NCBI RefSeq assembly: GCF_004115155.1
Contig: NZ_RDSM01000004.1
Coordinates: forward strand, 216,091 to 280,090
DNA length: 64,000 nt
From: Granulicella sibirica
GTDB taxonomy: Bacteria > Acidobacteriota > Terriglobia > Terriglobales > Acidobacteriaceae
Direction: 5' to 3'
In this document: positions 52,889 through 62,982 of the stretch, piece after piece
How positions within the stretch are numbered: the stretch's first letter is position 1
Layout: each line of letters begins with the position of its first letter
Made by a program: the position numbers and the translations under genes
Notes under the pieces: generated by a model
The model's database searches: none
Told to the model about the DNA's origin: nothing
What the model saw: only the letters and a program-made list of their open reading frames with translations

Positions 52889-54040
52889 ATGAAATTTCTT
52901 TCCAGCCGTTTGTTACTGATGTTGAGACTCAAGAACACAGCACCGTTTGTCCACGTCCCGTCATTCGCGATTATCTTGATGACACTCGCAAGCAATGTGG
53001 TTTCCATCTGTGCTTTCGGCCAGATCGCGCCGCTATTGCCAGAAGTCCGGGAAGGCGACTACGTCACTAAAGATTTCCACTTCAAAGACGGGGAAGTCCT
53101 GCCGGAGCTTCGGATACACTACCGCCTGCTCGGACAGCCTCACCGCAACCCGAACGGGCATGTAGACAATGCCGTGCTTCTGCTGCATATGACAGGCCCG
53201 GATGGTGCGGTCTTTCTAAGTCCGCCGTTTGGTGGCGTGCTGTTCGTCCCGGGCGGCGTGCTCGACGCCTCAAAATATTTCCTCATTCTTCCCGACGGCA
53301 TTGGGCACGGCAAGTCTTCGAAACCAAGCGATGGCCTGCATAGCCACTTTCCAAAATATGACTACGATGACATGGTCGCCGCCGAGCACATGCTTGTGAC
53401 CGATGGCCTCCAAGTCGACCATCTGCGGCTCATCTTGGGAGCGTCAATGGGATGCATGCACACCTGGATGTGGGGAGAGAACTACCCTGGAGCAGCTGAT
53501 GCTCTGGCCGCGCTCGCCTGTATGCCAGCTCAGATAGCCGGAAAAAATCGGGCGTGGCGCTACATGATCATCAAGGCCATTACAGATGATCCGGGCTATA
53601 TGCAAGGCGATTATAAAACGGAGCCTGCATCGTTGCGGACTGCCGCAGACCTAATGGTGATGCTGGACATCACTCCCTTGAAAGTGCTCAAACAGTGCCA
53701 GAGCCGAGACGCCGCCGACAAGTGTACCGAAGACTACTGGTCTTGGGCAGCGAAAAACTTTGATGCAAACGACCTACTTTACGCCATCAATGCGTCGAGA
53801 AACTACGATCCATCGGCAGATCTCGAGAAGATACATGTTCCATTGACCGCCATCGATTCTGCCGATGACGCTCTCTACCCACCTGACGTGAATGTGTTGC
53901 CCACGCAGATCAAACGCGTTCAGAAAGGAAAGTTCGTAATGCTGCCGGCCTCCAGATTCACAAGAGGCGAGGGTACCGACATGTTGGCCGCACTGTGGTC
54001 GAACTACCTGGCAGAGTTACTCGATCGTTCCCAGCCTTAG
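52889..54040 (+). CDS. MetX-like alpha/beta hydrolase with catalytic His replaced
   Basis: A 383-residue exported protein (hydrophobic N-terminal segment at about 27-45). It follows the homoserine acetyltransferase-like fold: HTGPDG-type oxyanion region (LLLHMTGPDG), LPDGIGHGKSSKP, nucleophile elbow LGASMGCMHTW with Ser186, and acid AIDSADDALYPP. At the position where relatives have RGHGT it reads RGEGT, Glu361 in place of the catalytic His. It may be inactive or use another residue. Downstream of the frameshifted membrane gene on the same strand. Confidence 0.75.
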   Translation: MKFLSSRLLLMLRLKNTAPFVHVPSFAIILMTLASNVVSICAFGQIAPLLPEVREGDYVTKDFHFKDGEVLPELRIHYRLLGQPHRNPNGHVDNAVLLLHMTGPDGAVFLSPPFGGVLFVPGGVLDASKYFLILPDGIGHGKSSKPSDGLHSHFPKYDYDDMVAAEHMLVTDGLQVDHLRLILGASMGCMHTWMWGENYPGAADALAALACMPAQIAGKNRAWRYMIIKAITDDPGYMQGDYKTEPASLRTAADLMVMLDITPLKVLKQCQSRDAADKCTEDYWSWAAKNFDANDLLYAINASRNYDPSADLEKIHVPLTAIDSADDALYPPDVNVLPTQIKRVQKGKFVMLPASRFTRGEGTDMLAALWSNYLAELLDRSQP

Positions 54041-54376
54041 AGCGGGGAGAGAAGTCGCGGGCAGTTTCTCAACTAGCCATGTATTGGTCTGCGGCATGGT
54101 TAGATTCATGAGCAGAAAAGATGCTTCATGGCCACGACACTCAATTAGCAACGCCAGAGTTGCAAATACTGAGTTATTGGAACAGCTGATCTGACCGAAA
54201 TGGCAGGGAAGACGTTCACAAGGCGCTACTTGTTCAACTGGTGATGTCAGATCAATGCACGTTTACAACCCGAAAACGGCTCGAAACGCGCATCGGCGAT
54301 TTCGCGCCTGTTTAGGCGCTCAGGTGTCCGATGTCGTATTTTTACTATCTCGTCAGTCTTTGCCGCACTTAGTCTC
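54041..54376. other. Intergenic region, no gene recognised
   Basis: About 335 bases, more AT-rich than the coding DNA around it. No frame with a domain; the promoter of the 54377 gene should lie at its right end. No repeat found. Confidence 0.4.
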
Positions 54377-55156
54377 ATGAACAAGGCGAGAGTGATGAGC
54401 ACAGTACTTCAGCAGACGACAACGGACTCGAAGACAAAGAGCTCCGTGGGGCGTTGGTTTTTCACCGGCATGTCGTTGGCGATGCTCACAGTGGCCGTCG
54501 CGGCGTTCATACCATCGATTGCACATCCCGCTGGACGTCGCGCGCCGGTGTCGCTGCTCGTCGCCACACATGGAGCGGTGTTCTTTGCGTGGCTGTTGAT
54601 CTTTCTCGTCCAGAGCAGGTTGGTTGCGACCCAGCATATTGCATGGCACCGAAGGCTAGGAGTGGCCTCGATCTTCGTCTTCGCACTGATGGTTCCGTTG
54701 GCCTACGCAACGACGATCGCGATGGTTCGGCGCGGCATCGATCTGAGCGGCGATCTTAGCCTCTCGATTGGCAATGATGTAGTGCACCAGGCAGCGTTCC
54801 CGCTTTTCAACACGCTGATTTTCGCCGTGCTGGTCATCATGGCTGTGGCGTACCGGGGCAGGCCGGAGATTCATAAGCGGCTGATGCTCTTCGCCAATAT
54901 CGAATTGATGCCGGCTCCACTGGCGCACTTCATCGGGCACTCTCCAGTGCTCGCACCGTTGCCCGGGGTCATTGTCATGATCCCTATTTCGATCTTCGTG
55001 TTTGCTGCCGTTGGGAGGGATCTCCTTGTAGCGCGGAGAATTCATCCGCTTACCTGGGGGTTGGCGATCCTTCGGATGGTGTCGGGATTTTTCGAGGCCG
55101 GACCAATTGGTTCGAGCGTGGTCTGGCACCACCTGCTGGGCTGGCTCGCTAGATAG
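54377..55156 (+). CDS. Histidine-containing multi-pass membrane protein, paralogue 1
   Basis: A 259-residue protein with about seven hydrophobic segments. Conserved histidines lie at or near membrane edges: THGAVFFAW, AWHRRLGVAS, RPEIHKRLMLF, ARRIHPLTWG and VWHHLLGWLA. The same pattern is found in the next gene and in the frameshifted gene at 51952, so this is one family. Paired histidines could bind haem or metal, which is speculation. Not a recognised named family. Start could also be the internal ATG six codons on. Confidence 0.65.
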   Translation: MNKARVMSTVLQQTTTDSKTKSSVGRWFFTGMSLAMLTVAVAAFIPSIAHPAGRRAPVSLLVATHGAVFFAWLLIFLVQSRLVATQHIAWHRRLGVASIFVFALMVPLAYATTIAMVRRGIDLSGDLSLSIGNDVVHQAAFPLFNTLIFAVLVIMAVAYRGRPEIHKRLMLFANIELMPAPLAHFIGHSPVLAPLPGVIVMIPISIFVFAAVGRDLLVARRIHPLTWGLAILRMVSGFFEAGPIGSSVVWHHLLGWLAR

Positions 55157-55202
55157 ATAATGATTCGTCAGCGGCAGAGCAAAGGAGGGATAACAATCAC
55201 TC

Positions 55203-55979
55203 ATGGTCACCACTTCTTTTCGGTCATCCCGGGCGGTGCGGCAGATGTCCTTAGTTGCAAGGTGGTATTACACTGGCATGGCAATCGTAATGCTTGCGAT
55301 CTCGATCGTCGGTTTCATGCCGTCGATTGTGCATCCAGGTGGACGACGTGCGCCGCTTACGCTGCTGGCGGCGGCCCATGGGATGGTTTTCTTCGCATGG
55401 ATTCTGCTCTTTCTGGTTCAGAGTCTGTTGGTGGCTTTCCAGCGGGTCGGCTGGCATCGAAGGCTGGGACTTACCTCCGTCTTTCTTCTCGCGTTGATCA
55501 TCCCCTTGTCGTACGCGACCACTGTCGACATGGTGAGGCGAGGCTTTGACCTGAGCGGCGATCAGCGCGTCGACTCTCAGTCGCAACTGAAAGGAGAGCT
55601 GGACGCCCCTAATGCATCGGTCTTCAATTTCTTTGGATTGCTAGCCTTTGTCATGCTGGCGATCGCAGCGATCTGTTATCGGAGCAGGCCAGAGATTCAC
55701 AAGCGCTTGATGCTATTCGCAAACATCGAGCTTATGGGGCCCCCGATCACTCATCTTATCGGTCACTTCTCTCGACTAGCGCTCACGCCACCCATGGTCC
55801 TGGTCCCATTCGCTTTGTTCTTGCTGACAGGAGTAGCCAGAGATTACTTGGTCGACAAGAGGATCCATCCACTGACTACCGGGCTGGCCATTGGAATGTT
55901 TGCGAGCTTTCCGCTTCAAGGAGTAGTCATCGGTCCGAGTGCGGCCTGGCACAACTTCGTAGCATGGCTCGCCCGTTGA
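55203..55979 (+). CDS. Histidine-containing multi-pass membrane protein, paralogue 2
   Basis: A 258-residue tandem copy of the preceding gene; both DNA and protein align, e.g. GFMPSIVHPGGRRAPLTLL against the upstream PSIAHPAGRRAPVSLL. The same conserved His motifs are present (AHGMVFFAW, GWHRRLGLTS, RPEIHKRLMLFANIELM, KRIHPLTTG, AWHNFVAWLA). The last pair is HN instead of HH. The two copies lie 46 bases apart and precede an AraC regulator on the same strand. Confidence 0.65.
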   Translation: MVTTSFRSSRAVRQMSLVARWYYTGMAIVMLAISIVGFMPSIVHPGGRRAPLTLLAAAHGMVFFAWILLFLVQSLLVAFQRVGWHRRLGLTSVFLLALIIPLSYATTVDMVRRGFDLSGDQRVDSQSQLKGELDAPNASVFNFFGLLAFVMLAIAAICYRSRPEIHKRLMLFANIELMGPPITHLIGHFSRLALTPPMVLVPFALFLLTGVARDYLVDKRIHPLTTGLAIGMFASFPLQGVVIGPSAAWHNFVAWLAR

Positions 55980-56106
55980 AGACCGTTTACTCGCCCCGAT
56001 AATCCTTTGGGTGACATACGGTGAACTCTCTGCCACAATAGTCGGCAAGCGTCCCTCCTGCTTGTCTATCGCAAGAGTTAGGATGAGGGCTGGGAAGGAT
56101 CGGCCC

Positions 56107-56976
56107 ATGCTCCAGAGCTTCTGCAAGCCGGCACCGGGGTTGCAACAATTTGTCCGCTTCTACACGCAGCGGCAGATGAGGATTGACGGTCCCGGGGTCG
56201 TTCACCCAGTGACCGCGCGTGCGGTCCCCATGCTTGAGTTCGAACTGGGTGAGCCAATCAACGCTTTTTATCATGAGGAGCGTTCTCTAAAGAAAAGCCC
56301 GGAAGTGACTCTCGTCGGCCCACAGACACATCGCCGAGTCGATCTCCTGCTTCGCGGGGCTCTTGAACATTTCGTGATCATGTTTCAGCCAGATGGTCTC
56401 TCCCGTCTGTTCTCGGTACCCATGGGGGAACTAACCGACGAGGACTTCGACGGCCATGCGGTTCTTGGAACGGCTATTTCAGAGGTCTATCAACGCCTGG
56501 GCGATTGCAAAACGTTTGAGGAGCGGGTGAGTTTCGTCGACGCTTTCCTGCTGCGCCGCGCGCTCACTTCGTCAAGCCACGATGCAATCTCGGTCGCGGC
56601 AAATCGAATTCTTTTGCGTGGAGGACGAGTAGCGGTCACAGATCTGGCGGACCGCGCTGGGTTGAGCACCCGCCAGTTTCAGCGGAGATTTATGCAACAG
56701 GTGGGGATGCGTCCCAAACTCTTTGGCCGGATTGCGAGGTTCGAGGCGGCGCTCGACGGCAAGGCGCGCTTCGCGGCGAAATCCTGGACAGACGTGGCGC
56801 ACCAATTCGGGTACCACGATCAGATGCACATGGTTCACGACTTTGGAGAGTTCACCGGTGAGACACCCACGAAGACACTGAGTCAACTAAAGGCGGTGTT
56901 CTCGGGACGTCTGCTGACAGCCCGATCGACGGAAACTTCTGAGACAGATGACGGAGATCCCCGGGTGTTCTTCTAG
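56107..56976 (+). CDS. AraC-family transcriptional regulator
   Basis: A 289-residue protein from ATG 56107, preceded by AAGGA seven bases upstream. The N-terminal 170 residues resemble the ligand-binding region of DUF6597-type AraC proteins (VTLVGPQTHRRVDLLLRG). The C-terminal double helix-turn-helix includes VTDLADRAGLSTRQFQRRFM and a second motif around DVAHQFGYHDQMHMVHDF. It may regulate the tandem membrane genes upstream or the divergent-converging M20 gene; unproven. Confidence 0.87.
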   Translation: MLQSFCKPAPGLQQFVRFYTQRQMRIDGPGVVHPVTARAVPMLEFELGEPINAFYHEERSLKKSPEVTLVGPQTHRRVDLLLRGALEHFVIMFQPDGLSRLFSVPMGELTDEDFDGHAVLGTAISEVYQRLGDCKTFEERVSFVDAFLLRRALTSSSHDAISVAANRILLRGGRVAVTDLADRAGLSTRQFQRRFMQQVGMRPKLFGRIARFEAALDGKARFAAKSWTDVAHQFGYHDQMHMVHDFGEFTGETPTKTLSQLKAVFSGRLLTARSTETSETDDGDPRVFF

Positions 56977-56984
56977 TAGGAAAG

Positions 56985-58304
56985 TTATTCCGCGTTTTTG
57001 CCTTGAAGATAATCGACAAGGACGTAAGTCATTGCGCGCATGGCCAGTGGGATCGATGAATCGTCGGCGACAAAGTTCTTTGCATGGTTGATGCCAGAGA
57101 TCGTTCCCGGCTTCTGGGTCCCGAACGAAAAGAAGAATCCAGGGACAACCTTCCCAAACTCTGCAAAGTCGTCCGCCGCCATGACCGGTGATGCGAGCAT
57201 GACTTCCGACTCCCCGGCCGCTCGTTTGAGCGAGGATAAGCTTCTCTTTGTGAGCCCGAGATCGTTGATCAGTGCCGGGCACCGGTCATAGAACTTCATC
57301 TCCGCCGAGCCGCCATTGCCTTGGGCAATGCTTTGGACGACCTCTCCCATCCGACGCTCGATCCTTTCATCTACTTTGTCGTCAAACGTTCGGATGGTTC
57401 CGCTAAGAGTGGCCAGGTCTGGAGTGATATTGACGCGCACCCCGCTGTGAATGGTCGATACGCTTAGAACTGCCACATCGCTGGGCGCTATGTTCCGAGT
57501 GCGAATCGTTTGCAGTTCCATCACGGCTTCCGCCGCCATCACGACCGGGTCAATCGACTCCTGCGGGAATGCCGCATGTGCCTGTTTGCCATGAAAGGAA
57601 ATTTGGAAGTTGCTGTCCGATGCGGCAGCGGCACCAAGCCAATAGTGCACTTGTCCGACATCCACAGTTCCAAGCGCATGCATTCCAAAGACTGCCTCCG
57701 GCTTGAGTTTTCGGAAGAGACCTTCTTTCAGCATCAACGCGGCCCCACCTTCTTCGCCCGTGGGAGGACCCTCCTCCGCAGGTTGAAAGACGAATATGAC
57801 CGTCCCTCGAAGCTGATTTCGCATGGAGGCGAGTACGCTGGCCACGCCAAGAATCGCGGCGATGTGAACATCGTGACCACACGCGTGAGCGACACCTACA
57901 TCCTGATCGTTGTAAGTCGTACGAACCGTAGACTTGAAGGGCAGAGAGCTCTCTTCCGTAACCGGCAGCGCATCGAGCTCCGACCTTACCGCGATCACCG
58001 GCCCTGGCTTTGCGCCCTTCAGGACTCCTACCACCCCGGTATGCGCAATGCCCGTCTGCACGTCCAACCCAAGCGCACGAAGCCGTTCGGCGACGAGCTT
58101 CGAAGTCTCAAATTCGCGGTTCGATAGCTCCGGATGCTGATGTACTTGATGCCGGAGCTCAATCATCGCCGTTGTGTCGCGATCGATCGCGGCATTGATC
58201 TCAGTATCCGTGATCGGGCCGTCGCTTCTAACTAGCGCTTCAGCATTGCAGAGAATGGAACACGTTACTGCGAGGAGAAGAAATGCGAAATGCGTTTTGA
58301 GCAT
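56985..58304 (-). CDS. Secreted M20-family amidohydrolase
   Basis: About 439 residues from ATG 58304 (a further ATG 18 bases upstream). A signal peptide (MLKTHFAFLLLAVTCS) leads to the M20D amidohydrolase fold: RHQVHQHPELSNRE, metal site HACGHDVH, QPAEEG with the catalytic Glu, and GMHALGTVDVG. The dimerisation domain occupies about residues 215-325. Likely cleaves N-acyl or aminoacyl conjugates (hippurate- or IAA-conjugate-hydrolase-like) in the periplasm. Metal ligands appear complete. Confidence 0.87.
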   Translation of the reverse strand: MLKTHFAFLLLAVTCSILCNAEALVRSDGPITDTEINAAIDRDTTAMIELRHQVHQHPELSNREFETSKLVAERLRALGLDVQTGIAHTGVVGVLKGAKPGPVIAVRSELDALPVTEESSLPFKSTVRTTYNDQDVGVAHACGHDVHIAAILGVASVLASMRNQLRGTVIFVFQPAEEGPPTGEEGGAALMLKEGLFRKLKPEAVFGMHALGTVDVGQVHYWLGAAAASDSNFQISFHGKQAHAAFPQESIDPVVMAAEAVMELQTIRTRNIAPSDVAVLSVSTIHSGVRVNITPDLATLSGTIRTFDDKVDERIERRMGEVVQSIAQGNGGSAEMKFYDRCPALINDLGLTKRSLSSLKRAAGESEVMLASPVMAADDFAEFGKVVPGFFFSFGTQKPGTISGINHAKNFVADDSSIPLAMRAMTYVLVDYLQGKNAE

Positions 58305-58404
58305 GGATGATCTCTCTTTCATTGCTGCCAGGTCTCTGGGGAAGGCTCCAAGCCCATCGCTGTATAAAGAGGCTCAGTCGGTGCCCGTCTGCATGCGAAA
58401 TCGG

Positions 58405-59085
58405 TCATGGTTTCGTTGCGCCAGCGGACGGAAAGACTTGAGTCTCTCCGGGAACGGCAGGCAGTCCCTCTACGTTATGCGAATCCACTTCTTCTGCCAG
58501 CCATACGCTTCCACTCTTTTTCAGTAGAAATGTGACAACCATGTCGCTTACCGGTGGCGCTGGGGGAGGCTCCAGGGAGGGGTTTTGCCAGGCTGCCTGC
58601 AAGATCACAAGTTCAGGTGTGAGCGAACGTTGATGAAGGATGCGGAACGGTGGAAACTGGTAATCCTTGAACGACTGCTTGAGCAGCCTTTCGATTTGTA
58701 TCTTGAGGGAGGCCCGGTCGCGGAAGAATCTACCGGTGCGATTCACGGTGGCGCAATCCTCGGCCTGCAGGCGGAAAAAGGCTTCTGGATCGTGGGCGTT
58801 CATTGCCGCCACAAAGGCTTTGAGAAAGGTCTGCACACCATTGTCAACATCCTGTGTCACGGGAGCTGTCTCCGCGGTTGCGGAAACTGGCGTAGCCACA
58901 ACGGCGTTGCGCATCGAGATCTGCTTGCCGGCAGACTTGTCCTGCGCCGAAGACAGTCCCACGGAGAGGCCAACGATCATCGATAGCACAAGCGCTCCAA
59001 TCGATCGTGAGCGCCACTGTGCGGGATTGAGGGGAGATGCTTTTCCGGTTTGAGGAAGTAAATTAAAACTAGGCGTCGAATTCAT
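58405..59085 (-). CDS. Exported NTF2-like (DUF4440/SnoaL-type) protein
   Basis: About 226 residues from ATG 59085 (in-frame ATG 59121 upstream). A hydrophobic segment near residues 29-47 (SIGALVLSMIVGLSVGLSSA) is a signal or anchor. Residues 80-200 form a cystatin/NTF2-like cone: VQTFLKAFVAAMNAHDPEAF, GRFFRDRASLKIQIERLL, VTFLLKKSGSVWLAEEVDSH. This is the SnoaL/DUF4440 superfamily, used for small-ligand binding or isomerisation. Ligand unknown. Confidence 0.7.
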   Translation of the reverse strand: MNSTPSFNLLPQTGKASPLNPAQWRSRSIGALVLSMIVGLSVGLSSAQDKSAGKQISMRNAVVATPVSATAETAPVTQDVDNGVQTFLKAFVAAMNAHDPEAFFRLQAEDCATVNRTGRFFRDRASLKIQIERLLKQSFKDYQFPPFRILHQRSLTPELVILQAAWQNPSLEPPPAPPVSDMVVTFLLKKSGSVWLAEEVDSHNVEGLPAVPGETQVFPSAGATKP

Positions 59086-59294
59086 GGGAGCCTCGCGGAG
59101 CTGCTTAGGCGACTTCGCCACTTACTACTACCCGTTCCAAGGGAAACGTCCATGATTTCTTCCCGAACGGCAAGCAAACTCACCGTAAATTCTTTCGTTA
59201 ACGCGAAACTTGTTGAAAAGAAACGCCCTTGGATAAACCTGTAAACTGGCCCCGCGGGCTGGTATGTGCCTATAGCCACTTCAGGAGAGAACGA

Positions 59295-61649
59295 ATGGAG
59301 ACGCCGAGGGGCACGGTTTATCGATTTGGGTCGTTCGAAGTGGATACGTCTACCGGCGAGCTACTGAAACAGGGCAGTCCGGTGAACATTCAGGAGCAGC
59401 CGTTTCGCTTGCTGATCGTCCTTCTGGAGAGCTGCGGCGAAGTGGTCACGCGGTCGGAGATCCAGACCCGGATCTGGGAAGGAGACACTTTCGTCGATTT
59501 CGACAGCAGCTTGCGGGTGGCGATGGGAAAACTACGCAAGGCCCTTGGAGATGACGCGGCGAATCCCCGATATATTGAGACGATTCCCAAGCGAGGCTAC
59601 CGTTTCCTCGGTCCGGCGATTCAATCGACAACCCAACCAGATAAGGCCGTCCAGTCGATTCCGATGCTGGAGTCAAGCCTCGCTGAGGAGCCATCCCGGT
59701 CCAGCCGATTCGGACGATGGGCCATTGGCTTGATGAGTATTTTGTTGTTCGTAGTCGGCGCAGCCTCGTCCTTGTTCGTCTTTCGCAGCAAGAAGCTCCT
59801 CACCGAAAAAGACACGGTTGTGCTTGCCGACTTCACAAATAGGACGAGCGATCCTGTATTCGACGAGACACTTCAGCAAGGCTTGACGATCGAGCTGGAG
59901 CAGTCGCCGTTCCTCAGCATCGTTTCTGAAGGACGCATCCGACATACGCTTCGGCTGATGGGTCGTCCTGAGGACGCACGGCTTACGCAGGAGGTCGCTC
60001 GTGAGGTTTGCGAACGGACGGGGAGCGCCGCAGCTCTGGATGGATCTATCGCGAGTATCGGCAGCCAGTACGTGCTGGTACTACGAGGCCGATCCTGCGC
60101 TACGGGAGACGTACTTGACGAAGAGCAGGCGCAAGCGACCAGAAAAGAAGATGTACTGAACGTACTGAGCAGCATTTCGAGTAAGTTCCGGGTCCACCTC
60201 GGGGAATCGCTTGCAACGGTCCAGCAACATGATGCGCCGCTCGCAGAAGCCACGACGCCTTCACTCGAAGCGCTGAGAGCCTATTCTGCGGGCTTAAAGA
60301 TTGCCGAGACATCGGGCGGCACAGCAGCTGTGCCCTTCCTCAAGCGCGCCTTGGAGATCGATCCCAAGTTCGCCATGGCGGACTCCCTTCTTGGGCGAGT
60401 GTACGGAGACCTGGGAGAGTCGGAACTCTCTGCCGAGAGTTCCGCCAAAGCTTACGAGCTGCGCGATCGCTCGAGTGACGAAGAGCGGTATTGGATCGAT
60501 GCCTCTTACGAGAAGCAAGTGACGGGCAATCTGGATAAGGCTGGGCAAATCTGTGAATTATGGATACAGACTTATCCCCGCGCATTGGCTCCACATGGTT
60601 TTTTATCGGGGAACATCTCGCTGGTTCGAGGCGACTACCAGAAGGCGATACAAGAAGCGAAGGTTGCCCTCGCGATGGACCCGGACTTCGGAGTCGGATA
60701 CAGCAACCTCGTCGTCAGCGATCTTGCGCTTGGCCGGACGGACGAAGCGATGAAGATGCTTCAGCAGGCCGCGGAACATAGGGTGGAGATGCCCGACTTC
60801 ATCATCCAGCGTTACATGATCGCTTTCCTTAATGGAGACAAAGCTGACATGGATCGAGAAGTCGCTGAGGCGCAAGGCAAGCCTGCGGCGGAAGAGTGGA
60901 TGGCCAACTCCGAAGGGTATGTTCTGGCGTATTCGGGTCGACTGCAAGAGGGAAGAAAGATGTCAGGTCGGGCCGAAGAACTCGCGCTCGGAGCAGATCA
61001 GAAAGAAACAGTGGCTCTCTACAAAACGGAGGCTGCATCACGCGAGGCACTCTTCGGCAATGTCGCAGTGGCGAGACAGGAAGCTCTGTCGGCGTTGCGC
61101 CTCTCTCGGAGCCGCGATGTGGAGTATGGGGCGGCCTTCGCATTGGCGCTTTCAGGCGAATCGCGTCAGATTCAAAGTGTCGTGGACGAACTTTCAGTAC
61201 GTTTCCCTCAAGATACAAAGGTTAGATTTGCCTATGGACCAACGCTTCGCGCGCTGCTTGCGTTGAACCACAACAACCCTTCCAAAGCGATCGAATTACT
61301 CGACGCCGCCATTCCTTATGAAGACGGAGTACGTGCTACCGGTTCAGAATTGCTAATTGGAGCGGGCACGTTGCATCCGGTATACGTGAGAGGTTTGGCC
61401 TACCTCGTGAAGCATCAAGGGAGCGACGCGGCTCGCGAGTTTCAGAAGATTCTCGATCATCCCGGCATCGTGTTGAGCGAGCCGATAGGTGCTGTTGCCC
61501 GCCTGCAACTGGCACGGGCGTATGACTTAGCCGGTGATAGAGAAAAGGCGCGATCGGCCTACAGGGACTTTCTCGTCCTCTCAAAAAGCGAGAATACCGA
61601 CGTCCCCCTCCTAAGAGGCGCAAGATCTGAATATTTGAAACACCATTAG
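59295..61649 (+). CDS. Winged-helix membrane regulator with TPR sensor domain
   Basis: A 784-residue one-component regulator from ATG 59295, with AGGAGA upstream. An OmpR/CadC-type winged helix covers about residues 8-105 (FGSFEVDTSTGELLKQG, RSEIQTRIWEGDTF, ETIPKRGYRFLGPA). One transmembrane helix follows near residues 150-170. The periplasmic part has a conserved adenylate-cyclase-coupled-type region (KDTVVLADFTNRTSDPVFDE), then TPR repeats between about 330 and 760. This arrangement is typical of Acidobacteria. Target genes unknown; next is the IS481 element. Confidence 0.88.
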   Translation: METPRGTVYRFGSFEVDTSTGELLKQGSPVNIQEQPFRLLIVLLESCGEVVTRSEIQTRIWEGDTFVDFDSSLRVAMGKLRKALGDDAANPRYIETIPKRGYRFLGPAIQSTTQPDKAVQSIPMLESSLAEEPSRSSRFGRWAIGLMSILLFVVGAASSLFVFRSKKLLTEKDTVVLADFTNRTSDPVFDETLQQGLTIELEQSPFLSIVSEGRIRHTLRLMGRPEDARLTQEVAREVCERTGSAAALDGSIASIGSQYVLVLRGRSCATGDVLDEEQAQATRKEDVLNVLSSISSKFRVHLGESLATVQQHDAPLAEATTPSLEALRAYSAGLKIAETSGGTAAVPFLKRALEIDPKFAMADSLLGRVYGDLGESELSAESSAKAYELRDRSSDEERYWIDASYEKQVTGNLDKAGQICELWIQTYPRALAPHGFLSGNISLVRGDYQKAIQEAKVALAMDPDFGVGYSNLVVSDLALGRTDEAMKMLQQAAEHRVEMPDFIIQRYMIAFLNGDKADMDREVAEAQGKPAAEEWMANSEGYVLAYSGRLQEGRKMSGRAEELALGADQKETVALYKTEAASREALFGNVAVARQEALSALRLSRSRDVEYGAAFALALSGESRQIQSVVDELSVRFPQDTKVRFAYGPTLRALLALNHNNPSKAIELLDAAIPYEDGVRATGSELLIGAGTLHPVYVRGLAYLVKHQGSDAAREFQKILDHPGIVLSEPIGAVARLQLARAYDLAGDREKARSAYRDFLVLSKSENTDVPLLRGARSEYLKHH

Positions 61650-61762
61650 CCGCCGTGCCCACATGTTTTCATGTTGATCTGCCAAAGCTCCTGTGATCGA
61701 CATCCAGCGATTGAGAGCCAGTTATTCGACTGGCGCTACCAGGCCGATGCATTCATCGAGGA

Positions 61763-62927
61763 TCAGACGACTCTTCGTGCAGCTCTAAAACGAAGCTCTT
61801 CCACATTTAGCTCTCCTACCTCGAGGTCGCGAAAGTAAACTCTGTAGAACCCTGGTGTGGTTAGCTCCAGTGCAAGTTCTTCGAAGCGGAATACTTCGCT
61901 GATGAAAATTCTGGTCTTGTGCCAGCTGATGTCGCCGCTGTTATTCACTTTTCGCAGAAGCAGCCCTTTGGGGTACGTGAACTCCGACAATTTGCGTGGC
62001 AGTCGGACAGAACTGGGGTGATAGAGACTGGCCGGAACTGCGTTCTTCAGGCCCTCATGTGGGCGCTCGTTATTGAAGACGTAGCGAAAATTATCGAAGC
62101 GGCTCTGCTGTGCACGAAGAGATGACGCAGGCGGTTTCGTCGTGTCCTCCTTCAGCGTGCGATGCATGCGCTCGTGACGACCGTTCTGTTGCGGTCGGCC
62201 TGCCTGAATACGCTCATGCACGATCCCGAGCTTCATCCAGCCGAGCGCAAGCTTCGAAAGTCCCATAAGCCCTGTGCCCGCAAACGGCGCGCCGTTGTCG
62301 GTCCTGATTCGAGCTGGCATTCCGTACTCTCGCATAGCTGCTTCACAGATCGCTCGAACGTGGCTAAGGTCGATGCGCGAGACGATCTGGCAACGAATCA
62401 AATAACGGCTATAGGCATCGGTTATCGTAAACGGATCGCATCGCTTGCCGTCGCCCGTTACGAAGTAGCCCTTGAAATCCATACACCACAGTTGATTGTG
62501 GTCCCGTGACCATTGAGAACGGCTCTGAGCAAGGCGTGATGCGTTTTCTTTTTTTCTGCGGACTCGTCAAGCCCGCGCGGCTCAGGATGTTCCCGAACGT
62601 GCTAGCTGCAGGCCATACCAGTTCTGGCTGTAACATTTCAAGCCTTGCCTTGAGTTTGCGTGCGCCCCAAGACGGATGCTTGGCACGGAGCACGAGAATA
62701 GCGTTCTCCATCGGCTCAAGGGTTGCGTGCGAGCAGGTGTGCGGCCGGCGACTGCGATCCACGAGTCCTTCTGGTCCGGTCTCGTTGTAACGGTTGATCC
62801 AGCGGTAGGCCGTTGGACGTGAGATTCCATACGCGCGACACAGGTCCGCCACTGACATCTCTTCCTTCTGATAACTCGCTAAAAACTGCAAACGTTGATC
62901 CAAGATACAACTCTCTTTCCAGGGCAT
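61763..62927 (-). pseudogene. IS481-family transposase, frameshifted
   Basis: The N-terminal part (from ATG 62927, MPWKESCILDQRLQFLASY) holds a helix-turn-helix (VADLCRAYGISRPTAYRW) and the second part, in another frame, an integrase core: MDFKGYFVTGDGKRCDPF, the D of ITDAYSRYL, RTDNGAPFAG and GRPQQNGRHERMHRTLKE (DDE residues). The frames join at about 62505-62520: after PFS the sense passes to WSRDHNQLWC in the other frame, a one-base shift. Full-length relatives are single frames of about 380 residues, so this copy is broken unless the base is a sequencing error. Ends not defined. Confidence 0.8.
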
Positions 62928-62982
62928 ACACCATCGTCGTGTGTCACCCAAACGGCGCGTGTCCGTTAGCGTCGCGCTTCGC

